Below, piece by piece: positions 7,913 to 17,250 of a stretch of 64,000 bases of DNA. This stretch comes from Bacteroidota bacterium (GTDB taxonomy: Bacteria; Bacteroidota; Bacteroidia; Chitinophagales; Chitinophagaceae). The stretch lies in the NCBI GenBank assembly GCA_023386045.1, contig JAEWKK010000016.1, forward strand, positions 107,849-171,848, given 5' to 3'. The notes under the pieces were generated by a model that worked only from the letters and a program-made list of their open reading frames with translations, made no database searches and was not told the DNA's origin. The translations under genes and the position numbers were made by a program. Numbering within the stretch: position 1 is the first letter of the stretch; each line of letters opens with the position of its first letter.

Positions 7913-8917
7913 TCATTTCTTTTGTCCTTCTCTGAAATATTCCAGCTCTTTGCTGAAATCAAGAAAAGGAAATTGCTCCTGTAAAGAATTCGTTTTTTGG
8001 TGATAAGATTCAAGAAATTTTTTGTGCTGTTCCGATGAAGGATTAAATGCCCTGTGGTGATAAGCCAGGTTAATGGAATGAATTTCCGTGATCAGGGACC
8101 TGGTAGTTTCATCCATACAGGACGACATGAACTTTTCCCATACGTACTGCGTAGCAAAATAGTTTGGATGCACCAGGTCTTCGGAATAAAAGCGATAATC
8201 GCGGAGATCATCGATCACCAGTTCATAAGCCGGGAAATAATAAAGCTTATCAAACTTATCAACCAGATGATGAACCGCCTGGATCAATACGGCCTTGCTC
8301 CGGTTGTTTTCAACCACTCCTTCTCTCAAATGACGCACCGGGCTGATAGTAAAAATGATTCTCAAATCAGGGTTGAAAAGAAACAGCCGGTGAATCATAT
8401 TATCAAGAACCTGCAATACTTCTTCAGTTGTCATCAGTCTTCTGTGAAACCAGTCTGCCGGCGCCTTATGATTATTAGCTGCAACGGCACCAGGTTTTGC
8501 ATTGACGGCCTTTTCAGTTAATGAATAGATCCAGGATGAACCCAGTGTGATCATCAGGCAATCAGCCTGCTTCAGGTACTGATGTGCATTGGCAGTTGAA
8601 GTATTAATTTTCTCAATTGCTTCTTCTTGTGTAATTCCAGAATAGCGGCTATGATGCTTCCAGCTATGCCATCCTTCATTCAGATAAAAAAGATCAGCTT
8701 CGGTGATGCGGTCATTACAGATATAACTTGTAATGGCTTCTGCTACACTCACCGGGTTGAAAAGAATTCCATTGGGATTTTCAAGTACATTGAATTTATA
8801 CTTCTTCAGCTTTTCACCAATATTTTCAGTAAAGCAGGAGCCTATGAGCAGGAGCCTGTCATGGTGGGTAATGAATTGCGTGGGCTTTTTTATTTCGAAT
8901 TCGAACCTGAATTTCAT
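7913..8917 (-). CDS. GSCFA-domain protein
   Basis: A 334-aa protein with the defining motif LLIGSCFTENIG near its N-terminus, then NPNGILFNP and a LITLGSSWIY block. The GSCFA family, known mainly from Bacteroidota and Proteobacteria, resembles SGNH/GDSL esterases, with Ser in GSC as the likely nucleophile; the substrate is unknown. The C-terminal HPNYFATQYVWEKF supplies a candidate catalytic histidine. The start at 8917 (MKFRFEFEI) is preferred because the longer frame to 8968 would overlap the upstream HMG-CoA lyase gene by 41 bases. Confidence 0.88.
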   Translation of the reverse strand: MKFRFEFEIKKPTQFITHHDRLLLIGSCFTENIGEKLKKYKFNVLENPNGILFNPVSVAEAITSYICNDRITEADLFYLNEGWHSWKHHSRYSGITQEEAIEKINTSTANAHQYLKQADCLMITLGSSWIYSLTEKAVNAKPGAVAANNHKAPADWFHRRLMTTEEVLQVLDNMIHRLFLFNPDLRIIFTISPVRHLREGVVENNRSKAVLIQAVHHLVDKFDKLYYFPAYELVIDDLRDYRFYSEDLVHPNYFATQYVWEKFMSSCMDETTRSLITEIHSINLAYHHRAFNPSSEQHKKFLESYHQKTNSLQEQFPFLDFSKELEYFREGQKK

Positions 8918-8927
8918 TTCATTGGTA

Positions 8928-9782
8928 TTACTGAAAGATACCTGAAGCCAAATGAAGACTTTTTTCAAGAGCCTTCATATTTAAACCTTGTACCAGATTC
9001 TTTTCTGTGAGATAAGCGATAATGTTTTCCGTGTTCATATTTCCTACCAGTTCATCCTGGGCCATGGGACAGCCGCCAATGCCTTTTAATGCACCATCGA
9101 TCCTTTTACATCCTGCATTAATTGCAGCTTCCAGCTTCTCTCTCCAGTTAGCAGGTGTGGAATGAAGATGAACTCCTATCACTGCTTCGGGATATTTTGG
9201 TATCAATGTATTCAAGGCCATGCTGATCTGTTCACGTGTAGCTATTCCTACGGTATCTGAAAGTGAAATAATACCAATGCCTCTTTGTATCATTTCATCC
9301 GCCCATTTTAATAAGATGCCTTCGTTGTATTCATCACCATAAGGATTGCCGAAACCCATGGAGAGATAGATCACCAGCTCTTTATTATTTTCCAGGCAGA
9401 GTTCCTGTATCTCCTCTACTCTTACCAGGCTTTCTTCCATACTGCTATTGGTATTGCGTTGCTGAAAGGTGGGAGAAATGGAAAAAGGAAAACCAAGATA
9501 ACTGATCTGTTCATGTTGAATGGCATCTTCGGCTCCTCTTGTATTGGCAACAATAGCCAGGAGTTTGGATGATGTTCCATTCATCTGCAATCCTGCCAGT
9601 ACTTCTTTTGTATCTGCCATCTGTGGAATGGCTTTCGGTGAAACAAAGGAACCAAAGTCGATGGTATCAAAACCAACATCCAACAGGGAGTTGATGTATT
9701 CTATCTTTTTTTCAGTAGGAATCAACCTGGGCCAGCCCTGCATGGCATCTCTCGGACATTCGATTATTTGTATGGGTCTCAT
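8928..9782 (-). CDS. Hydroxymethylglutaryl-CoA lyase
   Basis: A 284-aa TIM-barrel enzyme of the HMGL-like family. It has IECPRDAMQG, equivalent to the VGPRDGLQ motif with the catalytic Arg-Asp; GVHLHSTPANW, providing metal-binding histidines; and GIGGCPMAQDELVGN with the signature cysteine. It cleaves HMG-CoA to acetoacetate and acetyl-CoA, the last step of leucine catabolism. Its ATG overlaps the rlmB stop codon by 4 bases (9779-9782), so the two are translationally coupled although their functions are unrelated. Confidence 0.92.
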   Translation of the reverse strand: MRPIQIIECPRDAMQGWPRLIPTEKKIEYINSLLDVGFDTIDFGSFVSPKAIPQMADTKEVLAGLQMNGTSSKLLAIVANTRGAEDAIQHEQISYLGFPFSISPTFQQRNTNSSMEESLVRVEEIQELCLENNKELVIYLSMGFGNPYGDEYNEGILLKWADEMIQRGIGIISLSDTVGIATREQISMALNTLIPKYPEAVIGVHLHSTPANWREKLEAAINAGCKRIDGALKGIGGCPMAQDELVGNMNTENIIAYLTEKNLVQGLNMKALEKSLHLASGIFQ

Positions 9783-10549
9783 TTTGAATACAACCTTTGT
9801 TTCATTACTTCATATAAGATCATTCCTGTTGCAACAGAAACATTCAGCGATTCAAAACCACCGGCCATGGGTATTCGAAATTTTTTATCACAGGCTTTTA
9901 ATAAGGCTGGATAAATGCCTTTCTCTTCACTTCCCATGATGATCGCTGCAGGTTCACGAAGGTCCAGGTCAAAAACATTTTTATCAGCTGTCATTTCACT
10001 TCCTAAAACTTTTATTCCATTGAGGTGCAATTCATCCACCGCCTTCAGTAAAGAATTCACCCTGCACACAGCTATTTTTTCAAGAGCTCCGGCAGAAGTC
10101 AGGATAGCATCTTCATTCAAAGCACCCACACCTTTGTCGGGTATGATGATAGCCTGCACACCTGTGCAAAATGCGGTGCGAGCAATGCCTCCGATATTCC
10201 TGATATCGGTAATTCCATCGAGTATCAGAAATAGAGGCACCTCTCCTTTTTCCACCACCCAGGAAATAACCTGCTGAAGATCCTGGTATTGTATTTTGGA
10301 TATGATAGCAATGCATCCTTCGTGCCCTTCCGCATTAAAACTTTTGAGCTTATCAACTGGTACATAGTTAATGGGCACATTATTTTCACCGGCCAGCTTC
10401 CGGATCTTTCCAATGGTTTCACCAATGGCTTTATTATCCAGGTAAATACGATCAAGCGCCTTTCCCTGTTGCAGGACATCAATCACCTGTTGGCGACCAA
10501 TGATCATTGTATTTTTTTTTGGCCTTGCCTGTGGTCTGAAATTTTTCAC
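9779..10549 (-). CDS. rlmB: 23S rRNA 2'-O-ribose methyltransferase RlmB
   Basis: A SpoU/TrmH-family knotted methyltransferase, 256 aa if it starts at the GTG at 10549. An N-terminal substrate-binding domain (IIGRQQVIDVLQQG) precedes motif 1 (RNIGGIARTA), motif 2 (IIMGSEEKGIYPAL) and motif 3 (RIPMAGGFESLNVSVATG). RlmB methylates G2251 of 23S rRNA. An ATG at 10507 (MIIGRQQV) is an alternative start; the 14 extra residues are basic and resemble tails seen on related proteins. It belongs to a leftward operon with the membrane protein upstream and HMG-CoA lyase downstream. Confidence 0.93.
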   Translation of the reverse strand: MKNFRPQARPKKNTMIIGRQQVIDVLQQGKALDRIYLDNKAIGETIGKIRKLAGENNVPINYVPVDKLKSFNAEGHEGCIAIISKIQYQDLQQVISWVVEKGEVPLFLILDGITDIRNIGGIARTAFCTGVQAIIIPDKGVGALNEDAILTSAGALEKIAVCRVNSLLKAVDELHLNGIKVLGSEMTADKNVFDLDLREPAAIIMGSEEKGIYPALLKACDKKFRIPMAGGFESLNVSVATGMILYEVMKQRLYSK

Positions 10550-10573
10550 AGCTCAAAAGTAAGACTGCATGAC

Positions 10574-11062
10574 CTAACTCTTTCTTCTTAAAGAAAATGG
10601 CCATGAAAATAAAAGATACACCAGTACCGATCCTGCGAGGATAAATTTGATGGCAGCGCAATAATACACTACCTCCAAAATGGAAGCATCAAAACGGCCT
10701 TCCAGTAGTAATAACAAGAGGAAATTTTCAGCAAAATCAAAGAGTCCTGCCGACAGGGCAAGAGAACTGAAGATAATACTGGCCCGGGTCCAATTGGTTT
10801 TATATTGAATATAGCGGCATGCAGTAATAAGAAACCAGACATAGGCTCCCATAAACAGGAAATCCAGATATAGGTTGATCCTAAGTTTTGATTGATCCAT
10901 GAAAAGCTGCAGCTGTAAAAACCTCTCAGGAGTTTTTGCAAATTCCAGGTCAATGATACCCTTCGTGCTCACAGGTGTGATCAGGGAGGCACCCTGCCAT
11001 CGCATGATAAAGATCATGATAAAAAGAAGCAGGAATGAAACCAGGAGATTTCTTTTCATCAT
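10574..11062 (-). CDS. Hypothetical membrane protein, 162 aa
   Basis: I do not recognise the family. About four hydrophobic segments are visible: residues 5-22, 65-85, 95-115 and 130-152. An extracytoplasmic loop lies after the first, and the tail is short and basic (SLRRKS). It starts just after the metK terminator, at one of two adjacent ATG codons (11062 or 11059), and ends 24 bases before rlmB, so it is probably the first gene of the rlmB operon. Confidence 0.75.
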   Translation of the reverse strand: MMKRNLLVSFLLLFIMIFIMRWQGASLITPVSTKGIIDLEFAKTPERFLQLQLFMDQSKLRINLYLDFLFMGAYVWFLITACRYIQYKTNWTRASIIFSSLALSAGLFDFAENFLLLLLLEGRFDASILEVVYYCAAIKFILAGSVLVYLLFSWPFSLRRKS

Positions 11063-11069
11063 TGAAAAT

Positions 11070-11093
11070 AAAAAACCCCTGCAATAACAGGGG
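11070..11093 (-). terminator. Terminator of metK
   Basis: On the minus strand CCCCTG (11088-11093) pairs with CAGGGG (11076-11081) over a 6-base loop and is followed by TTTTTTATT. It lies 22 bases past the metK stop codon. Confidence 0.9.
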
Positions 11094-11114
11094 TATAATT
11101 AAATTGGAAAACTA

Positions 11115-12368
11115 TTATTTCAGTCCAAAGGCTTTTTTAACTCTTGGAACATAATCCAGTTTTTCCCAGGTGAACAGTTCTACTTTTTTGGAGATTTTTT
11201 TACCTCCTGGCTGGGTAAATTCCTTGGTCACTACTTCAGCTTTACGACCCATATGACCATAAGCAGCAGTTTCACTGTAAATGGGATTACGCAGTTTTAA
11301 ACGCTGTTCAATAAAATATGGACGCATATCAAAAATGCCTTCAACAATTCTTGCGATCTCACCATCAGACATATCTACCTTGGAAGTACCATAGGTATTT
11401 ACATTGATGCTTGTAGGCTGAGCCACACCGATGGCGTAAGAAACCTGAACCAGCACCTCATCACAAACGCCTGCTGCTACCAGGTTCTTTGCAATATGAC
11501 GTGTTGCATAGGCAGCAGAACGGTCAACCTTTGAAGGATCTTTTCCGCTGAAGGCACCACCACCGTGAGCACCTTTACCTCCATAAGTATCCACAATGAT
11601 CTTGCGGCCTGTAAGACCTGTATCACCATGCGGACCGCCAATTACGAATTTGCCGGTTGGATTGATGTGGAATTTGATATTGTCGTTGAAAAGCTTAGAA
11701 TATTTTTTATACTTCGACTTTACACGTGGGATCAGGATGTTCACCATATCTTCCTTGATCTTCTTCAGCATTTTTGAATCGGTATCAAAATCATCATGCT
11801 GGGTGGAAACAACAATTGTGTCAATGCGAACGGGCCTGTTGTTATCATCATATTCCAGTGTAACCTGGCTTTTAGCATCAGGACGCAGGTATTTGATCTG
11901 CTTGTTTTCCCTTCGAAGTGCTGCCAGTTCCTGTAATAATTTATGCGCCAGGTCAAGCGCCAGCGGCATATAATCTTCCGTTTCATTGGAAGCATAACCA
12001 AACATCATACCCTGGTCACCTGCACCCTGCTCTTCTTTTTTCTGACGGTCAACACCCTGGTTGATATCAGAAGACTGTTCGTGAATGGCAGAAAGAATTC
12101 CACATGAATTGGCTTCAAACATGTATTCACTTTTGGTATAGCCAATACGACGGATCACTTCCCTTGCAATGTCCTGAACATCGAGATAGGCTTTTGATTT
12201 CACCTCACCTGCCAGTACAACCTGACCGGTGGTTACCAATGTTTCGCAGGCTACTTTTGAATTGGGATCAAAGGCAAGAAAATTATCGATCAACGCATCA
12301 GAGATCTGATCCGCTACTTTATCAGGATGTCCTTCAGATACACTTTCGGAGGTAAATAAATAAGGCAT
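11115..12368 (-). CDS. metK: S-adenosylmethionine synthetase
   Basis: A 417-aa enzyme that makes SAM from methionine and ATP. It contains SEGHPDKVADQISDA at the N-terminus, GAGDQGMMFGYA in the middle (methionine/ATP site) and the P-loop-like GGGAFSGKDPSKVDRS. It is slightly longer than the roughly 384-aa E. coli enzyme because of small insertions, for example around residues 165-220. It has its own promoter box (12411-12418) and terminator, so it is a single-gene unit. Confidence 0.98.
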   Translation of the reverse strand: MPYLFTSESVSEGHPDKVADQISDALIDNFLAFDPNSKVACETLVTTGQVVLAGEVKSKAYLDVQDIAREVIRRIGYTKSEYMFEANSCGILSAIHEQSSDINQGVDRQKKEEQGAGDQGMMFGYASNETEDYMPLALDLAHKLLQELAALRRENKQIKYLRPDAKSQVTLEYDDNNRPVRIDTIVVSTQHDDFDTDSKMLKKIKEDMVNILIPRVKSKYKKYSKLFNDNIKFHINPTGKFVIGGPHGDTGLTGRKIIVDTYGGKGAHGGGAFSGKDPSKVDRSAAYATRHIAKNLVAAGVCDEVLVQVSYAIGVAQPTSINVNTYGTSKVDMSDGEIARIVEGIFDMRPYFIEQRLKLRNPIYSETAAYGHMGRKAEVVTKEFTQPGGKKISKKVELFTWEKLDYVPRVKKAFGLK

Positions 12369-12410
12369 AGTGCTAATGGATTAAGCAATGGTGAAAATAA
12401 AATTCGGGTG

Positions 12411-12418
12411 CAAATATA
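12411..12418 (-). promoter_or_regulatory. -7 box of metK
   Basis: TATATTTG on the minus strand, 42 bases upstream of the metK ATG and just before the stop codon of the DUF4270 gene. A clear -33 TTTG is not seen. Confidence 0.5.
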
Positions 12419-12429
12419 GTCAGACCGGG

Positions 12430-13890
12430 TTAGAGGTTGGAATATATTATTCTCAGACGCAGTCTTTGTAAAGAGTCAGAATAAGTGCCTCCACCAATTA
12501 CAACACGGCCACCGGCTGGTCTGTCCAATATCCCCACTTCAGGAAGCAGGTTAGTGGGCTGGTTAATGGCAAGTCTTGTTCGGTAAGGCGCATACAATCT
12601 CAAAGTATCATTGGAGTCGCCCCTTGTAATAATATTCTGAACATAACGCGTGATGTTGAATCTATAAGCGTTTGATTTCAGAGCCCCGCCAAAGGTTTGC
12701 AGCGAAAGAGAACCATTGAAGTCTACAGGTATATCTCTTTCAAAAAGATAGAAGGCAGTATCTCTTTTACGGTCAAGAAAAAGTCTTGAAGGAGGCGTAA
12801 AGGCCGAACCTAAAGAGGGTTGATAAGGGGTTGGTATAGGTGCAATGATCTCTGCGAGATGTACTACTTTGTTGCCAAAATTTGTAAGACCAGGAATCAC
12901 AACAGAAGCATAGGAACCAGAAGGTGAAGTCTGAATAAACAAAAGACTATCGGAAGTACCGTTTGCCAGTTGCGGGCTCCACAAGCCACCCGGAGTTACC
13001 TTAATATAATTGGCCCTTCCGTTACTCCTGTGATTGAATTCAGTAGCAGTGGCAATGGTATCGCCATTATTCTTTACCTTATAATAAACAATCAGCTTTG
13101 TTTTGTTTACATCAGAAAGTGAAAAATATGCCAGGGCATTCCCTGTATTCTCCGCTTTAATGGCAAAGCCTTTGAAAAGATCCCTGAAAATACTTCCCTG
13201 CGTCCCATCAGCATGAAAACCACCTGTAGTTGTAGATGAAGAAGTATCATAGGTAGAAAAACGCTGTCCTATACTATTATTCAAACGGATGCGAACCACG
13301 TTTGCCACTTTAGTATCAGCTGTATCACCAGGGTTCCTTACCCGAATTGAATCATCCAGGTTTTTGATGGTATAAGTCTTGGAGCCCAATTCTGTGCCCG
13401 TAGTTGCAGTAGTAAAATCCGATGCAGGATCATTGTAACGATAGACTGTATCATCCCTGAAACCAGAAGTCTGCGAGATCTCATAAACACGCAAAGTCTG
13501 TACACCATTATTTAATGTATCACCCCAGCCAAATCTGAAACCAAGAGAAAGAACTACAGAGTCAATGCTCACAACAGAATCTACGCCCCTGAATGGATTG
13601 ATACCCAGAATAGCAGGCGTGATGGTAAAAGCGAGGTTGGCATGTGTTTGTCCGAAAACAGGATCATTCACATCACCCAAAGCCACAGCATCGCTGTAGC
13701 CCACTCTTACAGTGTCGTTATACAATTTATTATCTGTAATGGTATTCAGCGCAACTTCAAACGTGTTGACGTTGTCAACACCAGGGATCAGTCCACCACC
13801 AAGGTCGGTTGCTTCATTGATCTTTTTGCAGGAAAAAACAGTGATAAAGAGAACGCTAAAAATAAAAAAAGCCAGGCTGTACTTTTTCAC
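12430..13890 (-). CDS. DUF4270 lipoprotein
   Basis: A 486-aa exported lipoprotein starting at a GTG; the start is fixed by the signal peptide, which ends in TVFSCKK with Cys21 as lipidation site. It matches the DUF4270 pattern seen across Bacteroidota: a short N-terminal segment (DLGGGLIPGVDNVNTFE), then a long beta-rich region with SKTYTIKNLDD and repeated TD-rich strands. No enzyme motif is visible. It follows the GT5 protein by 25 bases, and I recall this pairing next to panCD from other members of the phylum. Function unknown. Confidence 0.85.
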   Translation of the reverse strand: MKKYSLAFFIFSVLFITVFSCKKINEATDLGGGLIPGVDNVNTFEVALNTITDNKLYNDTVRVGYSDAVALGDVNDPVFGQTHANLAFTITPAILGINPFRGVDSVVSIDSVVLSLGFRFGWGDTLNNGVQTLRVYEISQTSGFRDDTVYRYNDPASDFTTATTGTELGSKTYTIKNLDDSIRVRNPGDTADTKVANVVRIRLNNSIGQRFSTYDTSSSTTTGGFHADGTQGSIFRDLFKGFAIKAENTGNALAYFSLSDVNKTKLIVYYKVKNNGDTIATATEFNHRSNGRANYIKVTPGGLWSPQLANGTSDSLLFIQTSPSGSYASVVIPGLTNFGNKVVHLAEIIAPIPTPYQPSLGSAFTPPSRLFLDRKRDTAFYLFERDIPVDFNGSLSLQTFGGALKSNAYRFNITRYVQNIITRGDSNDTLRLYAPYRTRLAINQPTNLLPEVGILDRPAGGRVVIGGGTYSDSLQRLRLRIIYSNL

Positions 13891-13915
13891 GAATAAATAT
13901 TAAAGCAGTTTGAAA

Positions 13916-14731
13916 TTACTTATTCGCAAGATCGCCATACAGTTGTAAATAGTCTGTTAAATCAGATTCTGCATTATAAGGCAAGGTTTTCTTTCCGCGA
14001 ACTTTTGTGAACTCTTCAGCAAGCTTCTTATCAATTTTTTCAGCACCGAAAGTGATCGCATCGGCATAGGTGGCACCACCGCGGAACATGGCTGTATTAT
14101 TTGCATCCTTGAAAGGCTCAAGATCTTTTTCTTTAAGCGAAGGATGTATGAGGGCTTTTTGAATAAAATCACTTCCCAACTTTTCTTTGAAAGTATTCTG
14201 TCCAATGGTGTAGATGATCTTGCTGTGAGCAAACACGGGCTCTTTTTTATAAACAGTTTTCAGGTATAAGGGAATCAGTCCGGTCATCCATCCGCTGCAG
14301 TGAATCAGGTCAGGAGGCCAACCGAATTTTTTTACTGTTTCCAAAGCACCTTTACAGAAAAACACGGCGCGCAAACCATTGTCATCAAACCATTTTTCTT
14401 TTTCGTCCGTGAAAATGTATTTTCTTTTAAACAGGTCTTCATTGTCCAGAAAATAAACCTGCAGCCTTGCATTGGGTAAAGAAGCGACTTTAATCTGCAA
14501 GGGAAAATCTTCATTGTCGATGGAGATATTGATACCAGACAAGCGAACCACTTCGTGCAGACGATGCCTGCGTTCATTGATGGCTCCAAACCTTGGCATG
14601 ATGCAGCGAACTTCAAAACCACCATCATTTGATTTGATCGCGAGCTTATTTACAATCTCTGAAAATTCAGTCAATTCGAGATAGGGAGACATTTCGTTGG
14701 CAATGAATAAAATTCTTTTCTTTGCTGACAT
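13916..14731 (-). CDS. GT5-type glycogen/starch synthase N-terminal domain protein
   Basis: A 271-aa protein starting at the ATG at 14731 (MSAKKRILFIANEMSPYLE). It resembles the N-terminal Rossmann domain of GT5 starch/glycogen synthases (ANEMSPY.ELTEFSEIVNKL, VRCIMPRFGAI, DLIHCSGWMTGLIPLYL). True synthases are about 480 aa and need a second GT-B domain that binds ADP-glucose; that half is absent here and no second ORF supplies it. Glycogen synthesis is therefore doubtful, although such proteins are routinely annotated that way. It diverges from panC across an 87-bp gap. Confidence 0.8.
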   Translation of the reverse strand: MSAKKRILFIANEMSPYLELTEFSEIVNKLAIKSNDGGFEVRCIMPRFGAINERRHRLHEVVRLSGINISIDNEDFPLQIKVASLPNARLQVYFLDNEDLFKRKYIFTDEKEKWFDDNGLRAVFFCKGALETVKKFGWPPDLIHCSGWMTGLIPLYLKTVYKKEPVFAHSKIIYTIGQNTFKEKLGSDFIQKALIHPSLKEKDLEPFKDANNTAMFRGGATYADAITFGAEKIDKKLAEEFTKVRGKKTLPYNAESDLTDYLQLYGDLANK

Positions 14732-14762
14732 TGTAACCTGTTTAAATTCACGGAAAGGAGTG

Positions 14763-14770
14763 CAAAGGTA
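14763..14770 (-). promoter_or_regulatory. -7 box of the GT5-DUF4270 unit
   Basis: TACCTTTG on the minus strand, 31 bases upstream of the GT5 ATG, inside the short divergent region shared with panC. Confidence 0.5.
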
Positions 14771-14818
14771 ATATTTTAAAGCCAAACAGAGCAGCCATCA
14801 CAGTTCTAACCCCCTATT

Positions 14819-15661
14819 ATGGTCTTATTTAAAGAAGCAGCAACGCTTTCCAGATACATACAATTACAAAAACAAAACGGCAAAAAAACGGGTTTTGTAC
14901 CCACCATGGGTGCCCTTCACCAGGGTCACCTTTCACTGATAAAAGCCGCTATGAAAACCAATGATCTTACGGTATGCAGCATATTTGTCAATCCCACTCA
15001 ATTCAATAATCCTGAGGATTTTAAATACTATCCCGTCACTATCGAGAAAGATGTTGAAGCCCTTGCTGGATCAGGCTGTGATATATTGTTCCTGCCTTCT
15101 GTTGGTGAGATCTATCCTCCGGGCTATGTAGCAAAACAATATGACCTTGGACCGATAGAACAAGTGCTTGAAGGTGCATACCGCCCTGGCCATTTCCAGG
15201 GAGTTTGCCAGGTGGTAGACCGCCTGCTTGAGATCGTGCAGCCAGATGAGCTCTTTCTTGGCCAAAAAGATTTTCAGCAATGCATGGTTATCAAAAAACT
15301 TCTAACATTGATAGATAAGGAAGATGAGATCAAATTAAGCATCGCTCCCACCTTGCGTGAAAAGAACGGGCTTGCCATGAGCAGTCGCAATACAAGACTT
15401 GACGAAAAGCAAAAGCAAACCGCTACTCTATTATTTAAGGAACTATCAGGCATACGTTTGAACCTCGAAAAGAAAGACCTGGAAGTCCTGAAAAAGGAAG
15501 CAAGAAAACATCTTGAAGAAAATGGATTTACAGTAGACTATGTGGAGATCGCCCATGTTGAAGATCTGCGTACAGCCACAGCAAATCATGGGAAGCTGGT
15601 GGCTTTGGTAGCAGCAAGTCTTGGTCCTGTAAGACTGATCGACAATCTTCTTTTAAATTAA
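14819..15661 (+). CDS. panC: Pantothenate synthetase (pantoate-beta-alanine ligase)
   Basis: A 280-aa enzyme that joins pantoate to beta-alanine with ATP. It shows the nucleotidyl-transferase motif PTMGALHQGHLSLI (residues 28-41), the pantoate/ATP site FLGQKDFQQCMVI and the KMSKS-like MSSRNTRL. Length and motif order are typical. panD, which supplies beta-alanine, follows 38 bases downstream with its own promoter box. Confidence 0.97.
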   Translation: MVLFKEAATLSRYIQLQKQNGKKTGFVPTMGALHQGHLSLIKAAMKTNDLTVCSIFVNPTQFNNPEDFKYYPVTIEKDVEALAGSGCDILFLPSVGEIYPPGYVAKQYDLGPIEQVLEGAYRPGHFQGVCQVVDRLLEIVQPDELFLGQKDFQQCMVIKKLLTLIDKEDEIKLSIAPTLREKNGLAMSSRNTRLDEKQKQTATLLFKELSGIRLNLEKKDLEVLKKEARKHLEENGFTVDYVEIAHVEDLRTATANHGKLVALVAASLGPVRLIDNLLLN

Positions 15662-15683
15662 CAAACACTTCACGCCACTACTA

Positions 15684-15691
15684 TACCTTTG
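15684..15691 (+). promoter_or_regulatory. -7 box of panD
   Basis: TACCTTTG lies between the panC stop codon and the panD ATG and ends 8 bases before the ATG. A transcript from it would be nearly or fully leaderless. Confidence 0.45.
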
Positions 15692-15699
15692 CAAGCGCT

Positions 15700-16044
15700 A
15701 TGAACATTGACATTCTTAAATCTAAAGTTCACCGGGCCGTTATTACAGAAGCCAACCTTCATTATGTAGGTAGCCTTACTCTTGATGAAAATATCATGGA
15801 AGCTGCCAACATGATCGAAAACGAGAAGATACAGGTGGTGAATGTCAACAATGGCGAACGCATTGAAACTTACCTCATCAAAGGTAAACGTGGTTCGGGT
15901 GTTTGCTGCCTCAACGGCCCTGCAGCCAGGCGTGGCATGGTAGGTGATGTTGTTGTTATTATCTCCTATTGTTCCATGCCCTTTGAAGAAGCAAAAAACT
16001 TCAAGCCCTGGATTGTATTTCCTAAGGAAGGCAACCTTCTTTGA
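15700..16044 (+). CDS. panD: Aspartate 1-decarboxylase proenzyme
   Basis: A 114-aa pyruvoyl enzyme that makes beta-alanine from aspartate. The self-processing site is intact: HYVGSLT with Gly24-Ser25, where Ser25 becomes the pyruvoyl group. The GSGVCCLNGPAARRG segment corresponds to the conserved NGAAA region that lines the active site. The length is close to the 126 aa of E. coli PanD. Confidence 0.96.
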   Translation: MNIDILKSKVHRAVITEANLHYVGSLTLDENIMEAANMIENEKIQVVNVNNGERIETYLIKGKRGSGVCCLNGPAARRGMVGDVVVIISYCSMPFEEAKNFKPWIVFPKEGNLL

Positions 16045-16112
16045 TCCTGCAACGCTTATAGAATAAGTCAGCCAATTTCAACTTAGCTATTCTTTGGTTA
16101 TCTTCGGGATGA

Positions 16113-17159
16113 ATGAAAAAACCGATCATTACCATACTCCAGTACCTGTTTTTTCTGGGACTCGGTATTTTTTTTGTCTGGCTTTCTGTCAAGGATATTA
16201 ACGCAGAACAATGGAAGCAGATCAAGGATTCCATTCAAAGGGCCCGTTACTGGATGATCATTCCTGCCTTTCTTTTACTCTTCATTGCACACTGGAGTCG
16301 CGCCATTCGATGGAAGATTTTGATGGAGCCCCTGGGATATAAACCCAGCACCTTCAATACGCTTGCAGCTGTGATGATCGGCTACCTGGTAAATACAGGT
16401 GTACCCCGGCTGGGCGAGGTAGTCAAATGCACAATTCTTTCCCGTTATGAAAAAGTAAGAGCAGACCGGCTGGTGGGCACCATAGTAATGGAACGTGCAG
16501 TTGATGTGGTTTGTTTGCTGATAGTTTTTCTTGCTGCACTAATCTTCCAGGGAAGATTTATTGGTGAACACGTTGCAGCCATCTTCCATGATTTTATTTA
16601 CGATCAGACGGGTAAGACTTCGGTGAAAAAGATTGCATTGCTGGTGGGTGGAATGGTAGCAGGAATCCTGCTGCTTTATTTTTTATTGAAAAGATTCGGT
16701 CATATTGATGCTGTTGGAAAAATAAAAAATATCCTTCGTGGTGTGTGGCATGGACTTACCAGCATCAGGCTTATTGAACACAGGGGAAAATTTATCTTTC
16801 ATACCATCCTGATCTGGGTCCTCTACCTTGCTGGTACCACCATTGGAATTTATGCATTAAGTGAAACAGCGCACCTGGGCATTGGTGGTGGCCTTACCAC
16901 GCTGGTGTTTGGCAGTATTGGAATGATCATCGCCCCTGGTGGAATTGGAGCTTATGCCTGGATCGTTTCCAAACTGATTGGTTGGTATGGTATGGATGAA
17001 ACTACCACCGGCAATGCGCTTGGATGGTTATTGTGGTCGGTACAAACCGTTATCATATTAATTGGAGGTCTGATCTTTTTTGGACTGCTATCGCATTATA
17101 ATAAAAACAGGGAACCGGCAACACCAGCAATATCTGAACAAAATATAGATGTGGCCTGA
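16113..17159 (+). CDS. UPF0104/YbhN-type membrane protein (flippase-like domain)
   Basis: A 348-aa integral membrane protein with about eight hydrophobic segments. It contains the family blocks HWSRAIRWKILMEPLGY, NTGVPRLGEVVKCTIL and a Gly-rich late segment FGSIGMIIAPGGIGAYAWI. This is the membrane domain shared by MprF lysyl-phosphatidylglycerol synthase/flippase and YbhN-type proteins; no aminoacyl-transferase domain is attached. A lipid-handling role is plausible but unproven. It lies between panD and ppk1 on the same strand. Confidence 0.85.
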   Translation: MKKPIITILQYLFFLGLGIFFVWLSVKDINAEQWKQIKDSIQRARYWMIIPAFLLLFIAHWSRAIRWKILMEPLGYKPSTFNTLAAVMIGYLVNTGVPRLGEVVKCTILSRYEKVRADRLVGTIVMERAVDVVCLLIVFLAALIFQGRFIGEHVAAIFHDFIYDQTGKTSVKKIALLVGGMVAGILLLYFLLKRFGHIDAVGKIKNILRGVWHGLTSIRLIEHRGKFIFHTILIWVLYLAGTTIGIYALSETAHLGIGGGLTTLVFGSIGMIIAPGGIGAYAWIVSKLIGWYGMDETTTGNALGWLLWSVQTVIILIGGLIFFGLLSHYNKNREPATPAISEQNIDVA

Positions 17160-17250
17160 AGATCAGTAATCCTTCCTTTATCTTAAAATCCTTAACCGCC
17201 TCAACTTGTGCACAGATGTTGCATAGATAAGCTTGTATTAAAAAATCAGG

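Noticed and set aside
13916..14731. Functional glycogen synthase
   Set aside because: The nucleotide-sugar-binding domain is absent, so only the GT5 N-terminal domain call is supported.
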